Below are positions 43,270-51,929 of a stretch of 64,000 nucleotides of DNA, piece after piece. The notes beneath the pieces are model-generated. The model saw only the letters and a list, made by a program, of their open reading frames with translations, was not told the origin of the DNA and did not search any database. How positions within the stretch are numbered: the stretch's first letter is position 1; every line of letters starts with the position of its first letter. Origin of the DNA: Amaricoccus sp047275745 (GTDB lineage Bacteria; Pseudomonadota; Alphaproteobacteria; Rhodobacterales; Rhodobacteraceae); assembly GCF_047275745.1 (NCBI RefSeq), contig NZ_JBKQWU010000011.1:38609-102608 (forward strand), in the 5' to 3' direction. The translations under genes were made by a program, and so were the position numbers.

Positions 43270-44127
43270 ATGAAATTCAATGGCACTGACGCTTATGTGG
43301 CAACGGCGGACATGACGGTCGCCGTCAACGCCGCGATCACGCTGGAGCGGCCCCTGCTCGTCAAGGGCGAGCCCGGGACCGGCAAGACCGAACTCGCACG
43401 CCAGATCGCGGCGAGCCTCGGGCTAGAACTCATCGAATGGAACGTCAAGTCGACGACAAGGGCGGCGCAGGGGCTCTACGAATACGACGCGGTCAGCCGG
43501 CTGCGCGACAGCCAGCTCGGTGACCCTAGGGTCGGCGATGTCTCGAACTACATCCGGCGCGGGCCGCTCTGGCGGGCCTTCACCTCGGACGCGAAGCTCG
43601 TCCTTCTGATCGACGAGATCGACAAGGCGGACATCGAATTTCCGAACGACCTCCTGCAGGAGCTCGACCGGATGGAGTTCTTCGTCTACGAGACCGGCGA
43701 AACCGTTCGCGCCCGCACAAGACCGATCGTGGTCATCACCTCCAACAACGAGAAGGAACTGCCCGACGCCTTCCTGCGCCGCTGCTTCTTCCACTATATC
43801 CGCTTCCCGGACCAGGAGACGCTCGCACGAATCGTTTCGGTGCATTTCCCCGGCATCAAGCCCGGCCTGATCCGGGCGGCGCTCACGCAGTTCTTCGAGA
43901 TCCGCGAGACGCCCGGCCTGCGCAAGAAGCCGTCCACGTCCGAAGTCCTTGACTGGCTTAAACTTCTTTTGGCTGACGATCTGGAGGCCGAGGATCTGCG
44001 CCGCGATCCCACCGAGGCTCTGCCGCGACTTCACGGCGCGTTGCTGAAGAACGAACAGGATGTGCATCTGTTCGAGCGGCTCGCATTCATCGCGCGCGGC
44101 GCGGGACGGGATGGCCGTCACCGCTGA
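43270..44127 (+). CDS. MoxR-family AAA+ ATPase
   Basis: A 285-residue AAA+ ATPase of the MoxR superfamily, which act as chaperones that mature metalloenzymes or complexes with VWA-domain partners. Walker A is GEPGTGKTEL (residues ~33-42), Walker B LLIDEIDKAD, sensor 1 ITSNNEKELPDAFLRRC. A likely partner, the CoxE-like VWA gene, lies 2.4 kb downstream on the same strand (46558), with four genes in between. Start ATG 43270 has only a weak ribosome-binding site. Target complex unknown. Confidence 0.92.
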   Translation: MKFNGTDAYVATADMTVAVNAAITLERPLLVKGEPGTGKTELARQIAASLGLELIEWNVKSTTRAAQGLYEYDAVSRLRDSQLGDPRVGDVSNYIRRGPLWRAFTSDAKLVLLIDEIDKADIEFPNDLLQELDRMEFFVYETGETVRARTRPIVVITSNNEKELPDAFLRRCFFHYIRFPDQETLARIVSVHFPGIKPGLIRAALTQFFEIRETPGLRKKPSTSEVLDWLKLLLADDLEAEDLRRDPTEALPRLHGALLKNEQDVHLFERLAFIARGAGRDGRHR

Positions 44128-44172
44128 TCGCGCTACATCGTTTGCCCCGTGACAGAACGTCGCGCCCATGCT

Positions 44173-44192
44173 ATGTTGCGGTGCAATATAAT
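44173..44192 (+). promoter_or_regulatory. Second phasin-type operator with embedded TATAAT
   Basis: ATGTTGCGGTGCAATATAA (44173-44191) differs from the motif before the first phasin gene at only three of 19 positions. Its right end contains a perfect -10 box TATAAT (44187-44192), 14 bp before the phasin-like gene. A convincing -35 is not seen. Probable PhaR-type operator by comparison. Confidence 0.65.
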
Positions 44193-44206
44193 ACCGAGGA
44201 GCCAGG

Positions 44207-44512
44207 ATGCTTTCCTTCAACGCCTACACCGCCTACGCGACTTCGTGGATGAAGTTCGCCCGGGCCTATTACGAGATGTCGATGCACGCCGCGGAGGTCA
44301 TCACCCGCCGCTCGCTACGCATGGCATCGGGGACCATGACCCCGCCCGAGGCGATCGGGATGGTGATGGAGAAGGCCACCGCCTTTGCCATCGCCAGCGA
44401 GCGCGCGGCGATCACGGCGGCGAAGGGCGGCGACGTCATGAAGATTGCTTCCGCCGCGCTAAAGCCCTATGGCGCCAAGACTCGTTCCAACGCGCGCAAG
44501 CTTCGCGGCTGA
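44207..44512 (+). CDS. Phasin-like / PHA-associated small helical protein
   Basis: A 101-residue amphipathic helical protein starting MLSFNAYTAYATSWMKFARA. Its size, helix pattern and the region TPPEAIGMVMEKATAFAIASE resemble short Rhodobacterales proteins annotated either as phasins or, misleadingly, as antifreeze proteins. The shared operator with the true phasin at 32860 supports a role at PHA granules. AGGAGCCAGG precedes the ATG. It sits between MoxR and the GNAT gene. Confidence 0.75.
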   Translation: MLSFNAYTAYATSWMKFARAYYEMSMHAAEVITRRSLRMASGTMTPPEAIGMVMEKATAFAIASERAAITAAKGGDVMKIASAALKPYGAKTRSNARKLRG

Positions 44513-44550
44513 AACCCGCCCGGTCCACCGGGCAGATCCGGCGGTACCCG

Positions 44551-44997
44551 ATGTTGCAGATCTCTCCCACCGTTGCTTCCGACGAGTCGGACTGGCGGCG
44601 CCTCTGGCGCGAGTATCTCGCGTTCTACGGCACCGAGCGGGCGGAGGAGGTCTATGCGCGGAGCTTCGCCCGGATCATCGATCCGGAGGTGACGGAGTAC
44701 ACTGGCCTGATCGCGCGGCAGAACGGCCGTGCGATCGGCATCGCCAACCTGATCTTCCATTTCCACGGCTGGCAGACCACCGAGGTCTGCTACCTGCAGG
44801 ATCTCTATGTCGCGAGCGATGTCCGGGGCGCGGGAGTCGGCCGCGCGCTGCTCCAGGCGGTCTTCAACGCCGCCGACGCCGCCGGGCGGCCCGATGTCTA
44901 CTGGCTGACCCAGGCCGACAACGCGGCCGCGCGCCAGCTCTACGACAGCATGGGAACGCTGACGCCTTTCGTCAAATACCGGCGTCCGGCCTCGTGA
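44551..44997 (+). CDS. GNAT-family N-acetyltransferase
   Basis: A 148-residue GCN5-related acetyltransferase. The acetyl-CoA motif A is LQDLYVASDVRGAGVGRALL, with the R-G-A-G-V-G-R-A pyrophosphate loop; the DSMGTLTPFVKYRR end is motif B-like. Substrate unknown. It is 38 bp after the phasin-like gene and its stop overlaps the GTG start of the DUF2927 gene. Confidence 0.92.
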   Translation: MLQISPTVASDESDWRRLWREYLAFYGTERAEEVYARSFARIIDPEVTEYTGLIARQNGRAIGIANLIFHFHGWQTTEVCYLQDLYVASDVRGAGVGRALLQAVFNAADAAGRPDVYWLTQADNAAARQLYDSMGTLTPFVKYRRPAS

Positions 44998-46343
44998 CAG
45001 CACGCGCCGGCACCTGCCTCGCGCTCGCGCTGCTCGCGGGCTGCGCGACGCTTCCCGCCGATCCGCCGGCGACGCTGACCGGCATCCGCTTCGCGCCGGC
45101 CACGCTGCCGGAAGGCGTCCGGCAGTCGAACCGCGATCTCGCCGAGGATTTCCTCGACCTGACCTTCGCGCTCGAGAACGGCGAGGAGCTGCCCGTGCTG
45201 CTCCGTTACGAGGAGCCGGTCCGCGTCTATATGGACAGCCCCGAACTCGCCTATTACGAACCCGACCTCGCGCAGCTGCTGAGCCGCATCCGGACCGAGG
45301 CCGGGATCGACATCGCCCGCGTCCGGGACCCGGCGAAGGCGCGCATCTTCATCGAGGCGGTGCCCTCGCGCGAGATCGCCTCGGTCTTCCCGACAGCCGC
45401 CTGTTTCATCGCCCCCGGCGAGCGGAACTGGCGCGGTTTCCGGGCGCGCGCAGCAGAGACGCATCCGCGATGGGCGGCGCAGCGGGCGCTCGGCGAGGCG
45501 GCGATCTTCCTGCCCCCCGATGCGACGCCCCAGGATACGCGCGACTGCCTCGCCGAGGAGATCACCCAGGCGCTCGGCCCGGCGAACGACCTCTACCGCC
45601 TGCCCGATTCGATCTGGAACGACGACAATTTCCACGGCATGGCGACTCGGTTCGACATGACGATCCTGCGGACGCTCTATCAGCCCGAGTTCCGGAGCGG
45701 CATGACGCGCGACGAGGTCGCCGCCGTCCTCCCCCGCGTGCTGGCGCGGACCAATCCGATGGGGCGGTCCCTGCCCCGGCGACCGCGGGCGCCGGAGTCG
45801 CGCGTCTGGGCCGGGGCGATCGAGGCGGCGCAGGACGCGCGCGTCGACCGCGCCGACCGGATCGACGCCGGCCTGCTCGCGACCGGCGTCGCGGCCGAGA
45901 TGCGCCCGCCCGACCAGCGCCTCGGCGTGGCCCGGCTCGCGCTCGGCCGCGCCGCGCTCAGCCGCGATCCCGTCTTCGCCGCGCAACAGTTCGCGGATGC
46001 CTATGCCGAGTTTCGCGACGAGTTCGGCACGCGCGACATTCGCACCGCCCAGGCGGGCGTTCACCTCGCGGCGCTCGCGCTCGGCGCCGGTGACCATGAC
46101 GCGGCGATCCGCCTCGCCGACCGTCACATTCCCGATGCGATCGCCTTTCAGAACGCGATCCTCGTCGCGAGCTTCCTGACGCTCAAGGCCGACGCGCTCG
46201 CCGCGACCGGCGCCGAGAGCGAGGCGGCGGAGGCACGGCTCGACAGCCTGCGCTGGGCGCGGTATGGCTTCGGTGATATCGACGGCGCGCTGGCGCGGGA
46301 GCAGATCGCGCTCGCGGCCAGCATGCCAGCCCCCCGGAATTGA
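44994..46343 (+). CDS. DUF2927 lipoprotein with C-terminal helical repeats
   Basis: A 449-residue protein starting at GTG 44994, coupled to the GNAT gene by GTGA. The lipobox LALLAGC gives a lipidated cysteine at about residue 17. Residues ~45-260 match DUF2927: ACFIAPGERNWRGF, then RDCLAEEITQALGPANDLYR and NDDNFHGMATRFDM. The C-terminal third is Ala-rich helical (TPR-like). The DUF2927 domain has a protease-inhibitor-like or metzincin-like look in some descriptions, but no catalytic motif is evident and I assign no function. Expected substrate of Lgt (30492). Confidence 0.85.
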   Translation: MTARAGTCLALALLAGCATLPADPPATLTGIRFAPATLPEGVRQSNRDLAEDFLDLTFALENGEELPVLLRYEEPVRVYMDSPELAYYEPDLAQLLSRIRTEAGIDIARVRDPAKARIFIEAVPSREIASVFPTAACFIAPGERNWRGFRARAAETHPRWAAQRALGEAAIFLPPDATPQDTRDCLAEEITQALGPANDLYRLPDSIWNDDNFHGMATRFDMTILRTLYQPEFRSGMTRDEVAAVLPRVLARTNPMGRSLPRRPRAPESRVWAGAIEAAQDARVDRADRIDAGLLATGVAAEMRPPDQRLGVARLALGRAALSRDPVFAAQQFADAYAEFRDEFGTRDIRTAQAGVHLAALALGAGDHDAAIRLADRHIPDAIAFQNAILVASFLTLKADALAATGAESEAAEARLDSLRWARYGFGDIDGALAREQIALAASMPAPRN

Positions 46344-46350
46344 GCGCCGA

Positions 46351-46521
46351 ATGCTGCTGACCCTCGTCTTCATCGCCGGATTCGCCCTTGGATGGCAGCG
46401 CGCCGCGCGACGCGGCGGCGACCGCCTCGACAAGCTGCAGTATGGCGCGGCGCATGCGATCCCGCTCACGCTCGTCACCTTCGTGGCCTGGATCGTCGCG
46501 GTCCGGGTGGGACTGTTCTGA
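46351..46521 (+). CDS. Small two-helix membrane protein
   Basis: A 56-residue protein with two hydrophobic segments (LLTLVFIAGFALGW and AIPLTLVTFVAWIVAVRVGLF) linked by a basic loop RAARRGGDRLDKL. It begins 7 bp after the DUF2927 stop, so it is in the same transcript. No family recognised. Confidence 0.7.
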   Translation: MLLTLVFIAGFALGWQRAARRGGDRLDKLQYGAAHAIPLTLVTFVAWIVAVRVGLF

Positions 46522-46523
46522 TG

Positions 46524-46541
46524 CCGGGGCGCCCGCCCCGG
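46524..46541 (+). other. Hairpin before the VWA gene
   Basis: CCGGGGC and GCCCCGG pair perfectly (7 bp) around GCCC, between the small membrane-protein gene and the VWA gene. It may attenuate or end upstream transcription; no T-run follows. Confidence 0.45.
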
Positions 46542-46557
46542 GCCCGCTGAGGCAGCG

Positions 46558-47742
46558 ATGTTCACCCGGTTCTTCGCCGATCTGCGATCCGCCGGCGTGC
46601 CGGTGTCGCTCCGCGAATACCTGACCTTCCTCGGCGCGCTCAAGGCCGAGGTCGTGCTCTACGACGCCGACGGGTTCTACTTTCTCGCCCGCGCCGCGCT
46701 CGTGAAGGACGAGAGACACACCGACCGGTTCGACCGCGTCTTCGCCGCCGTGTTCGGCGGACTGCTCGCGCAGGGCCCGGAGGCGGTGCTGGAGGCGGTC
46801 GGGCTGCCCGAGGACTGGCTACGCAAGCTCGCCGAGAAGCACCTCTCGCCCGAGGAACGCGCCGAGATCGAATCCCTGGGTGGCTTCGAGGCGCTGATGA
46901 AGGCGCTCCGCGACCGGCTCGCGGAGCAGAAGGGCCGTCATCAGGGTGGCAACAAGTGGATCGGCACCGCCGGCACCTCGCCCTTCGGCGCCTATGGCTA
47001 CAATCCCGAGGGCGTCCGTATCGGTCAGGACGAGAGCCGGCACCAGCGCGCGGTGAAGGTCTGGGACCGCCGCGACTTGCGCGATTTCGACGATACGGCC
47101 GAGCTTGGCACGCGGGCGATCAAGATCGCGCTCCGCCGCCTGCGCCGCTGGGCGCGCGAGGGCGCGGCCGAGGAGCTCGACCTGCCCGGCACGATCCGCG
47201 CCACGGCCGAGCGCGGCTGGCTCGACGTGATCACCCGGCCGGAACGGCACAACGCCGTGAAGGTGCTGCTGTTTCTCGATGTCGGCGGCTCGATGGACCG
47301 CCATGTCCAGGTGGTCGAGGAGCTTTTCTCGGCGGCGCGGAGCGAGTTCAAGCACCTCGAACACTACTATTTCCACAACTGCCTCTACGAGCATGTCTGG
47401 CGCGAGAACCGCCGCCGCTGGACCGAGACCATCCCGACGGCGGAGGTGCTGCATACCTATGGCCCGGATTACCGGCTGGTCTTCGTCGGCGACGCGACGA
47501 TGTCGCCCTACGAGATCACCCATCCGGGCGGCGCCAACGAGCACTGGAACGAGGAGCCGGGCTCGGTCTGGCTCGGCCGGGCGCTCGCGGCCTGGCAACA
47601 TGCGATCTGGATCAATCCGGTGCGCGAGGAGCGCTGGGACTATGACCTCTCGATCGGCATGATCGGCCAGATCATGGAGGGGAGAATGTTCCCCCTGACC
47701 CTCGCCGGGCTCGAAGCCGGCATTCGCGAACTGGCGCGATAG
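46558..47742 (+). CDS. CoxE-like VWA-domain protein
   Basis: A 394-residue protein of the CoxE/VWA family, usual partner of MoxR ATPases. An N-terminal helical region (FTRFFADLRSAGVPVSLREY) is followed by the linker YGYNPEGVRIGQ and a C-terminal VWA domain. The metal-ion-dependent adhesion site reads LFLDVGGSMDRH, with Gly where D-x-S-x-S proteins have Ser; later MIDAS pieces are FVGDATMSPYEI. The Gly variant is, as I recall, normal in this subfamily. MoxR (43270) is the likely partner, four genes upstream. Confidence 0.92.
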   Translation: MFTRFFADLRSAGVPVSLREYLTFLGALKAEVVLYDADGFYFLARAALVKDERHTDRFDRVFAAVFGGLLAQGPEAVLEAVGLPEDWLRKLAEKHLSPEERAEIESLGGFEALMKALRDRLAEQKGRHQGGNKWIGTAGTSPFGAYGYNPEGVRIGQDESRHQRAVKVWDRRDLRDFDDTAELGTRAIKIALRRLRRWAREGAAEELDLPGTIRATAERGWLDVITRPERHNAVKVLLFLDVGGSMDRHVQVVEELFSAARSEFKHLEHYYFHNCLYEHVWRENRRRWTETIPTAEVLHTYGPDYRLVFVGDATMSPYEITHPGGANEHWNEEPGSVWLGRALAAWQHAIWINPVREERWDYDLSIGMIGQIMEGRMFPLTLAGLEAGIRELAR

Positions 47743-47790
47743 CATGGGCGGAGCCTGCGATCCGGCGCGGTCCCGCACGGAAAGGGAGCC

Positions 47791-49329
47791 ATGACCCGAC
47801 CCTCCCTTTTCGATCAGGGCCCGCCGCCGCCCTGTCCCGCGCGGTTCAACATGGCGGCGCATACGCTGGATCACGACCACCCGGACCCCGACAAGGTCGC
47901 GCTCGAAGTGCTGAACGCGCCGGGCGAGGTCGCGGAACGCTGGAGCCACGCCGATCTCCGCCGCGTGGTGCTCGCCACCGCGGGCGGGCTCGCGGCGCGC
48001 GGGATCGGCAAGGGCGACCGGGTGCTGCTTCGCATCGGCAACAGTTCCGATTTCCCGATCCTGTTCTTCGCCGCCAACGCGCTCGGCGCCGTGCCGGTCC
48101 CGACCTCGACGCAGCTGACCGAGGCCGAGGTCGCCGGGATCATCGCCGATCTCGACCCCGCCCTGATCCTCGCGGGCGTGGGCGTCGCCTGCCCGGAGGC
48201 GCCGAACCGGCTCGACGCCAACGCGATCGCCGCGCTCCGCGACCATGCCCCCGCGCCGGGTTTCGCGGACACAGGGTCCGACGATCCGGCCTATATGGTC
48301 TATACCTCGGGCACCGGCGGGCGGCCCAAGGGCGTCGTCCATGCCCAGCGCGCCGCCTGGGCGCGGCGGATGATGTGGCAGGACTGGTACGGGCTCACGC
48401 CGGAGGACCGGGTGCTGCACGCGGGCGCCTTCAACTGGACCTATACGCTCGGCGCCGGGCTGACCGACCCCTGGGCGATCGGCGCGACCGCGCTCATCCA
48501 TGCCGGGCCGCCGGACCGGGCGGTCTGGCCGGCGCTCGCCGCCGCGCACCGGGCGACGATCTTCGCGGCGACGCCGGGGGTCTATCGGCAGATGCTGGGA
48601 ACCGACGCCGATCTGGCCGCCGGGTTCGCGCATCTCCGCCACGGGCTCTCCGCCGGCGAGGCGATGCCCGAGGCGGTCGCGGCGGAATTCCGGGCGCGCG
48701 CGGGGTGCGAGGTCTACGAGGCGCTCGGCATGTCCGAGGTCTCGACCTACCTCTCCTTCTCCCCCGGCTCGCCGCCGGTCCCCGGCCGTGCCGGCCGACC
48801 GCAGCGCGGACGCCGCGTCGCGATCCTGCCCGACGATGGCGGCGAGGCGCCGGTGCCGCGCGGCGAACCGGGCCGGCTCGCGGTCTCGCGCCGCGACCCG
48901 GGTCTGATGCTGGGCTACTGGCGCCGCCCCGACGATACGGCCGCGGCCTTCCGCGGCGAGTGGTTCCTGACCGGGGATCGCGCCGAGATGGCGGAGGACG
49001 ACACGATCACCTATCACGGCCGCGCGGACGACCTCCTGAACGCCGGCGGCTTCCGCGTCTCGCCCGCCGAGGTCGAGGCAGCGCTTCTCGCCCATCCCGG
49101 TGTCGCCGAGACGGCGGTGGTCGAGCGCGAGATACGCGCGGGCGTCTCGGTCATCGCCGCCTTCTACGTCCCCGAAGGCGCCGCGCCATCCGGGGACGAG
49201 CTCGCCCGGCATTGCGCCGCGCGGCTTGCGCGCTACAAATGCCCGAGGATCTTCACCGCGCTCGAAACCCTGCCCCGGAGCGCGAACGGCAAGATCATCC
49301 GCCGCGCGCTGAGGGAGGAGCCGGCATGA
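47791..49329 (+). CDS. AMP-binding acyl-CoA ligase (benzoate-CoA ligase-like)
   Basis: A 512-residue ANL-superfamily acid-CoA ligase. The ATP P-loop is YMVYTSGTGGRPKGVVHAQ, the A5 motif YEALGMSEVSTY, A7/A8 FLTGDRAEM and GRADDLLNAGGFRVSPAE, and the C-terminal Lys in SANGKIIRRAL. Layout resembles benzoate/aromatic acid-CoA ligases, but the substrate cannot be told. AAGGGAG precedes the ATG. Its stop overlaps the start of a DsbA-family gene (ATGA). Confidence 0.9.
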   Translation: MTRPSLFDQGPPPPCPARFNMAAHTLDHDHPDPDKVALEVLNAPGEVAERWSHADLRRVVLATAGGLAARGIGKGDRVLLRIGNSSDFPILFFAANALGAVPVPTSTQLTEAEVAGIIADLDPALILAGVGVACPEAPNRLDANAIAALRDHAPAPGFADTGSDDPAYMVYTSGTGGRPKGVVHAQRAAWARRMMWQDWYGLTPEDRVLHAGAFNWTYTLGAGLTDPWAIGATALIHAGPPDRAVWPALAAAHRATIFAATPGVYRQMLGTDADLAAGFAHLRHGLSAGEAMPEAVAAEFRARAGCEVYEALGMSEVSTYLSFSPGSPPVPGRAGRPQRGRRVAILPDDGGEAPVPRGEPGRLAVSRRDPGLMLGYWRRPDDTAAAFRGEWFLTGDRAEMAEDDTITYHGRADDLLNAGGFRVSPAEVEAALLAHPGVAETAVVEREIRAGVSVIAAFYVPEGAAPSGDELARHCAARLARYKCPRIFTALETLPRSANGKIIRRALREEPA

Positions 49330-49964
49330 CGCGTCTCGACATCATCTCCGATTTCGTCTGTCCGTGGTGCCATGTCGGCAAGACCAACCTCGAGACCGCG
49401 ATAGCGGGGCGCGCGGCCCATCCTTTCGCGATCCAGTGGCGCGCCTATCAGCTCGACCCGACGATCCCGCCGGAGGGCTACGAGCGTGGCCCTTACATCG
49501 AGGCGAGGCTCGGCGGGCCGGAGAAGGTCGCCGCGGCGCATGCGCGGCTGACCGAGATGGGCGCGGCGATCGGCATCGCCTTCCGTTTCGACCGGATCAC
49601 GCGGGCGCCGAACACGCTCGACGCGCACCGGCTGACCCGCTGGGCGGCGGCGGAGGATCGCCAGACCCTCGTCGCGGACGAGCTCTTCCGGCGCTATTTC
49701 GAGGAGGGCGAGGACATTTCCGACGCCGGGGTGCTGGCCGATGCCGCCCGCGCCGCCGGGCTCGATCCCGCGCCGGTCGCGCGCCTGCTCGCGGGCGACT
49801 CGGATCGGGCCGAGGTCGAGGCGGAGATCGCCGAGGCGGCGCGGATGGGCGTCGCGGGCGTGCCGACCTTCATCCTCGGCGGCCGCTACGCCGTCAATGG
49901 CGCGCAGGCCCCGGAGGTCTGGACCCGCGTCATGGACGAACTCGACGCCGCGAGCGGCTCGTAG
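49326..49964 (+). CDS. DsbA/FrnE-family oxidoreductase
   Basis: A 212-residue thioredoxin-fold protein of the FrnE/2-hydroxychromene isomerase-like group. The active-site pair is Cys12/Cys15 in VCPWCH, so it should be redox active; there is no signal peptide, placing it in the cytoplasm. The cis-Pro is in GVAGVPTFILGGRYAVNGAQ. It overlaps the acyl-CoA ligase gene by 4 bp. It converges with rnd. Confidence 0.9.
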   Translation: MTRLDIISDFVCPWCHVGKTNLETAIAGRAAHPFAIQWRAYQLDPTIPPEGYERGPYIEARLGGPEKVAAAHARLTEMGAAIGIAFRFDRITRAPNTLDAHRLTRWAAAEDRQTLVADELFRRYFEEGEDISDAGVLADAARAAGLDPAPVARLLAGDSDRAEVEAEIAEAARMGVAGVPTFILGGRYAVNGAQAPEVWTRVMDELDAASGS

Positions 49965-50015
49965 GACGGGCTTCCGTGCGCCCTCGTCGCGGCGCGTCCC
50001 CCCGTCCGCCGCCGC

Positions 50016-51191
50016 TCAATCGAGTGGAACCACCCGCACCGAGCCCCCGTTCGCGGCCAGCGCGATCCTGCCCTCCCGCAAGGCGGCGGCATCGCGGCCG
50101 AAGACCTCGTAGCGCCAGCCGTTCAGCGCGGGAACATCCGTCTGCTCGGCGGCGAGCGCGTCGAGATCGGCGCCCGAGGCGATCAGGCGCTGCGCCACGC
50201 CCGAGGAATCGGCGCGCGCCTTCAGGAGCACGCGCAGCAGATCGGCCACCGCTTCCGACCCGGGCTTGCGCGGCGGGTCCTCGCGCGGCTTCGGGATCTC
50301 GGAGGCGGGCAGCTTCTCGGCGCGGGCGATCGCCGCGAGAATTCCCTCCGCGACATCCCCGCGCCGCGCCTCGCGCAGCAAGAGCCGCGACTTGGCCAGA
50401 TCATCGGGCGTCCTCGGCCGGTTCGCCGCGAGTTCCAGCAACGCGTCGTCCTTCAGGATGCGGGCGCGCGGCACGTTCTTGCGCTGCGCCATCTCCTCGC
50501 GGAACCGCGCGAGCTCGCGCAGCGCGGCGAGAAAGCGCGGCTGGGTGGACCGGGTGCGGAGCCGCGTCCAGGCCTGCTCCGGATCGACGGCGTAGGTCGC
50601 GGGATCGGTCAGCACCGCCAGTTCCTCCGACACCCAGCTTTCCCGGCCGGTCTCGCTCAGCCGCCGCGACAGCACCTCGTAGATCCGGCGCAGATGCGTC
50701 ACATCGGCGAGCGCGTAGGACATCTGCGCCTCGCTGAGCGGGCGGCGGCTCCAATCGGTGAAGCGCGAGCTCTTGTCGATCGAGGCCCGGGCGATCTGCC
50801 GGACCAGCGTCTCGTAGCTCACCTGATCGCCATAGCCGCAGACCATCGCCGCGACCTGGGTATCGAAGAAGGGCCTCGGCAACACGCCCGCGCCGAGCTG
50901 GAAGATCTCGAGATCCTGCCGCGCGGCGTGAAAGACCTTCATCACATTCGGGTTCCGGAAGAGCTCGTAGAGCGGTTCCAGCGACAGGCGCTCGGAGAGC
51001 GCGTCGATCAGGACGGCGGCCCCGTCACCCGATTCCGAATCGCCCTTCCCCGGCCGGGCAAGCTGCACGAGGCAGAGCTGCGCGTAATAGGTGCGTTCGC
51101 GCAGGAATTCGGTATCGACAGTCACATAGGGTGCGTCCGCGCATTCCGCGCAGAACCTTGCGAGATCGTCGGTCTCGGTAATCGGCTTCAC
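50016..51191 (-). CDS. rnd: Ribonuclease D
   Basis: RNase D (391 residues) is a 3'-5' exonuclease that trims tRNA precursors. The DEDDy exonuclease domain has YVTVDTEFLRERTYYAQL (first Asp and Glu), FHAARQDLEIFQLG, and YALADVTHLRRIYE; an HRDC domain follows (residues ~210-290). GTG 51191 with GGGGGAG upstream is the start. Monocistronic, divergent from the OsmC gene. Confidence 0.94.
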   Translation of the reverse strand: MKPITETDDLARFCAECADAPYVTVDTEFLRERTYYAQLCLVQLARPGKGDSESGDGAAVLIDALSERLSLEPLYELFRNPNVMKVFHAARQDLEIFQLGAGVLPRPFFDTQVAAMVCGYGDQVSYETLVRQIARASIDKSSRFTDWSRRPLSEAQMSYALADVTHLRRIYEVLSRRLSETGRESWVSEELAVLTDPATYAVDPEQAWTRLRTRSTQPRFLAALRELARFREEMAQRKNVPRARILKDDALLELAANRPRTPDDLAKSRLLLREARRGDVAEGILAAIARAEKLPASEIPKPREDPPRKPGSEAVADLLRVLLKARADSSGVAQRLIASGADLDALAAEQTDVPALNGWRYEVFGRDAAALREGRIALAANGGSVRVVPLD

Positions 51192-51499
51192 GAGACACTC
51201 CCCCGGCGGGCCTGGCCGGAACTAGATGAACGGAACAGAGTGACACCGGCCCAGGAACTTCGGGCAAAGGTCGTCCATGACGGCGGTTTTTCGTGTTTCG
51301 CACACGCGGGATCGCAAGGCAAGGAGGGAAGCCCCGGCTTTTCCCAGTTGACCGCCAGCGATGACGGCCGGGCAGAAAGCGGACGGAACAGAATCAGGCG
51401 GCGCCCCGTTTCGTGACCAAGGGGTGCGCGATCGTACCCAAGGCGAGCCCGGACAGGACCTCGAATCCGGTCCGGGCGACAACACGCGAGGAGAATGTC

Positions 51500-51925
51500 A
51501 TGAAACGTACCGGCTCCGCCGTCTGGACAGGCGACATCAAGGGGGGCTCGGGCACCGTCTCGACCGAGAGCGGGGTTCTCGCCGAAGTCCCCTACAGCTT
51601 CGCCAAGCGCTTCGGCGAGGAGAAGGGCACCAATCCCGAGGAACTGATCGGCGCGGCCCATGCCGCCTGTTTCTCGATGGCGCTCTCCGGCGCGCTCGGC
51701 CAGAAGGACCTGACCGCCGACAGGATCGAGACCTCCGCCCAGGTCACCGTGGTGCCCGACGATGGCGGCTTCACCATCACCGCGGTGCATCTCACCGTGA
51801 AGGCGAGTGTCCCCGGCACCGACGCGGAGACCTTCGCCGCGATCGCCAAGGGTGCGAAGGAAGGCTGCCCGGTCTCGAAAGTGCTCGCGGGCGCCGAGAT
51901 CACCATGGACGCGACGCTCGCCTGA
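51500..51925 (+). CDS. OsmC-type peroxidase
   Basis: A 141-residue OsmC family protein that reduces organic hydroperoxides through two cysteines, one in HAACFSMALSG and one in KEGCPVSKVLAG. The Arg/Glu residues of the family (KRFGEEKGTNPEELIGAAHA) are present. GAGGAGAATGTC precedes the ATG. Converges, 4 bp apart, with the intradiol dioxygenase gene. Probably part of an oxidative-stress response; no regulator (OhrR) adjoins it. Confidence 0.92.
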   Translation: MKRTGSAVWTGDIKGGSGTVSTESGVLAEVPYSFAKRFGEEKGTNPEELIGAAHAACFSMALSGALGQKDLTADRIETSAQVTVVPDDGGFTITAVHLTVKASVPGTDAETFAAIAKGAKEGCPVSKVLAGAEITMDATLA

Positions 51926-51929
51926 GCCG

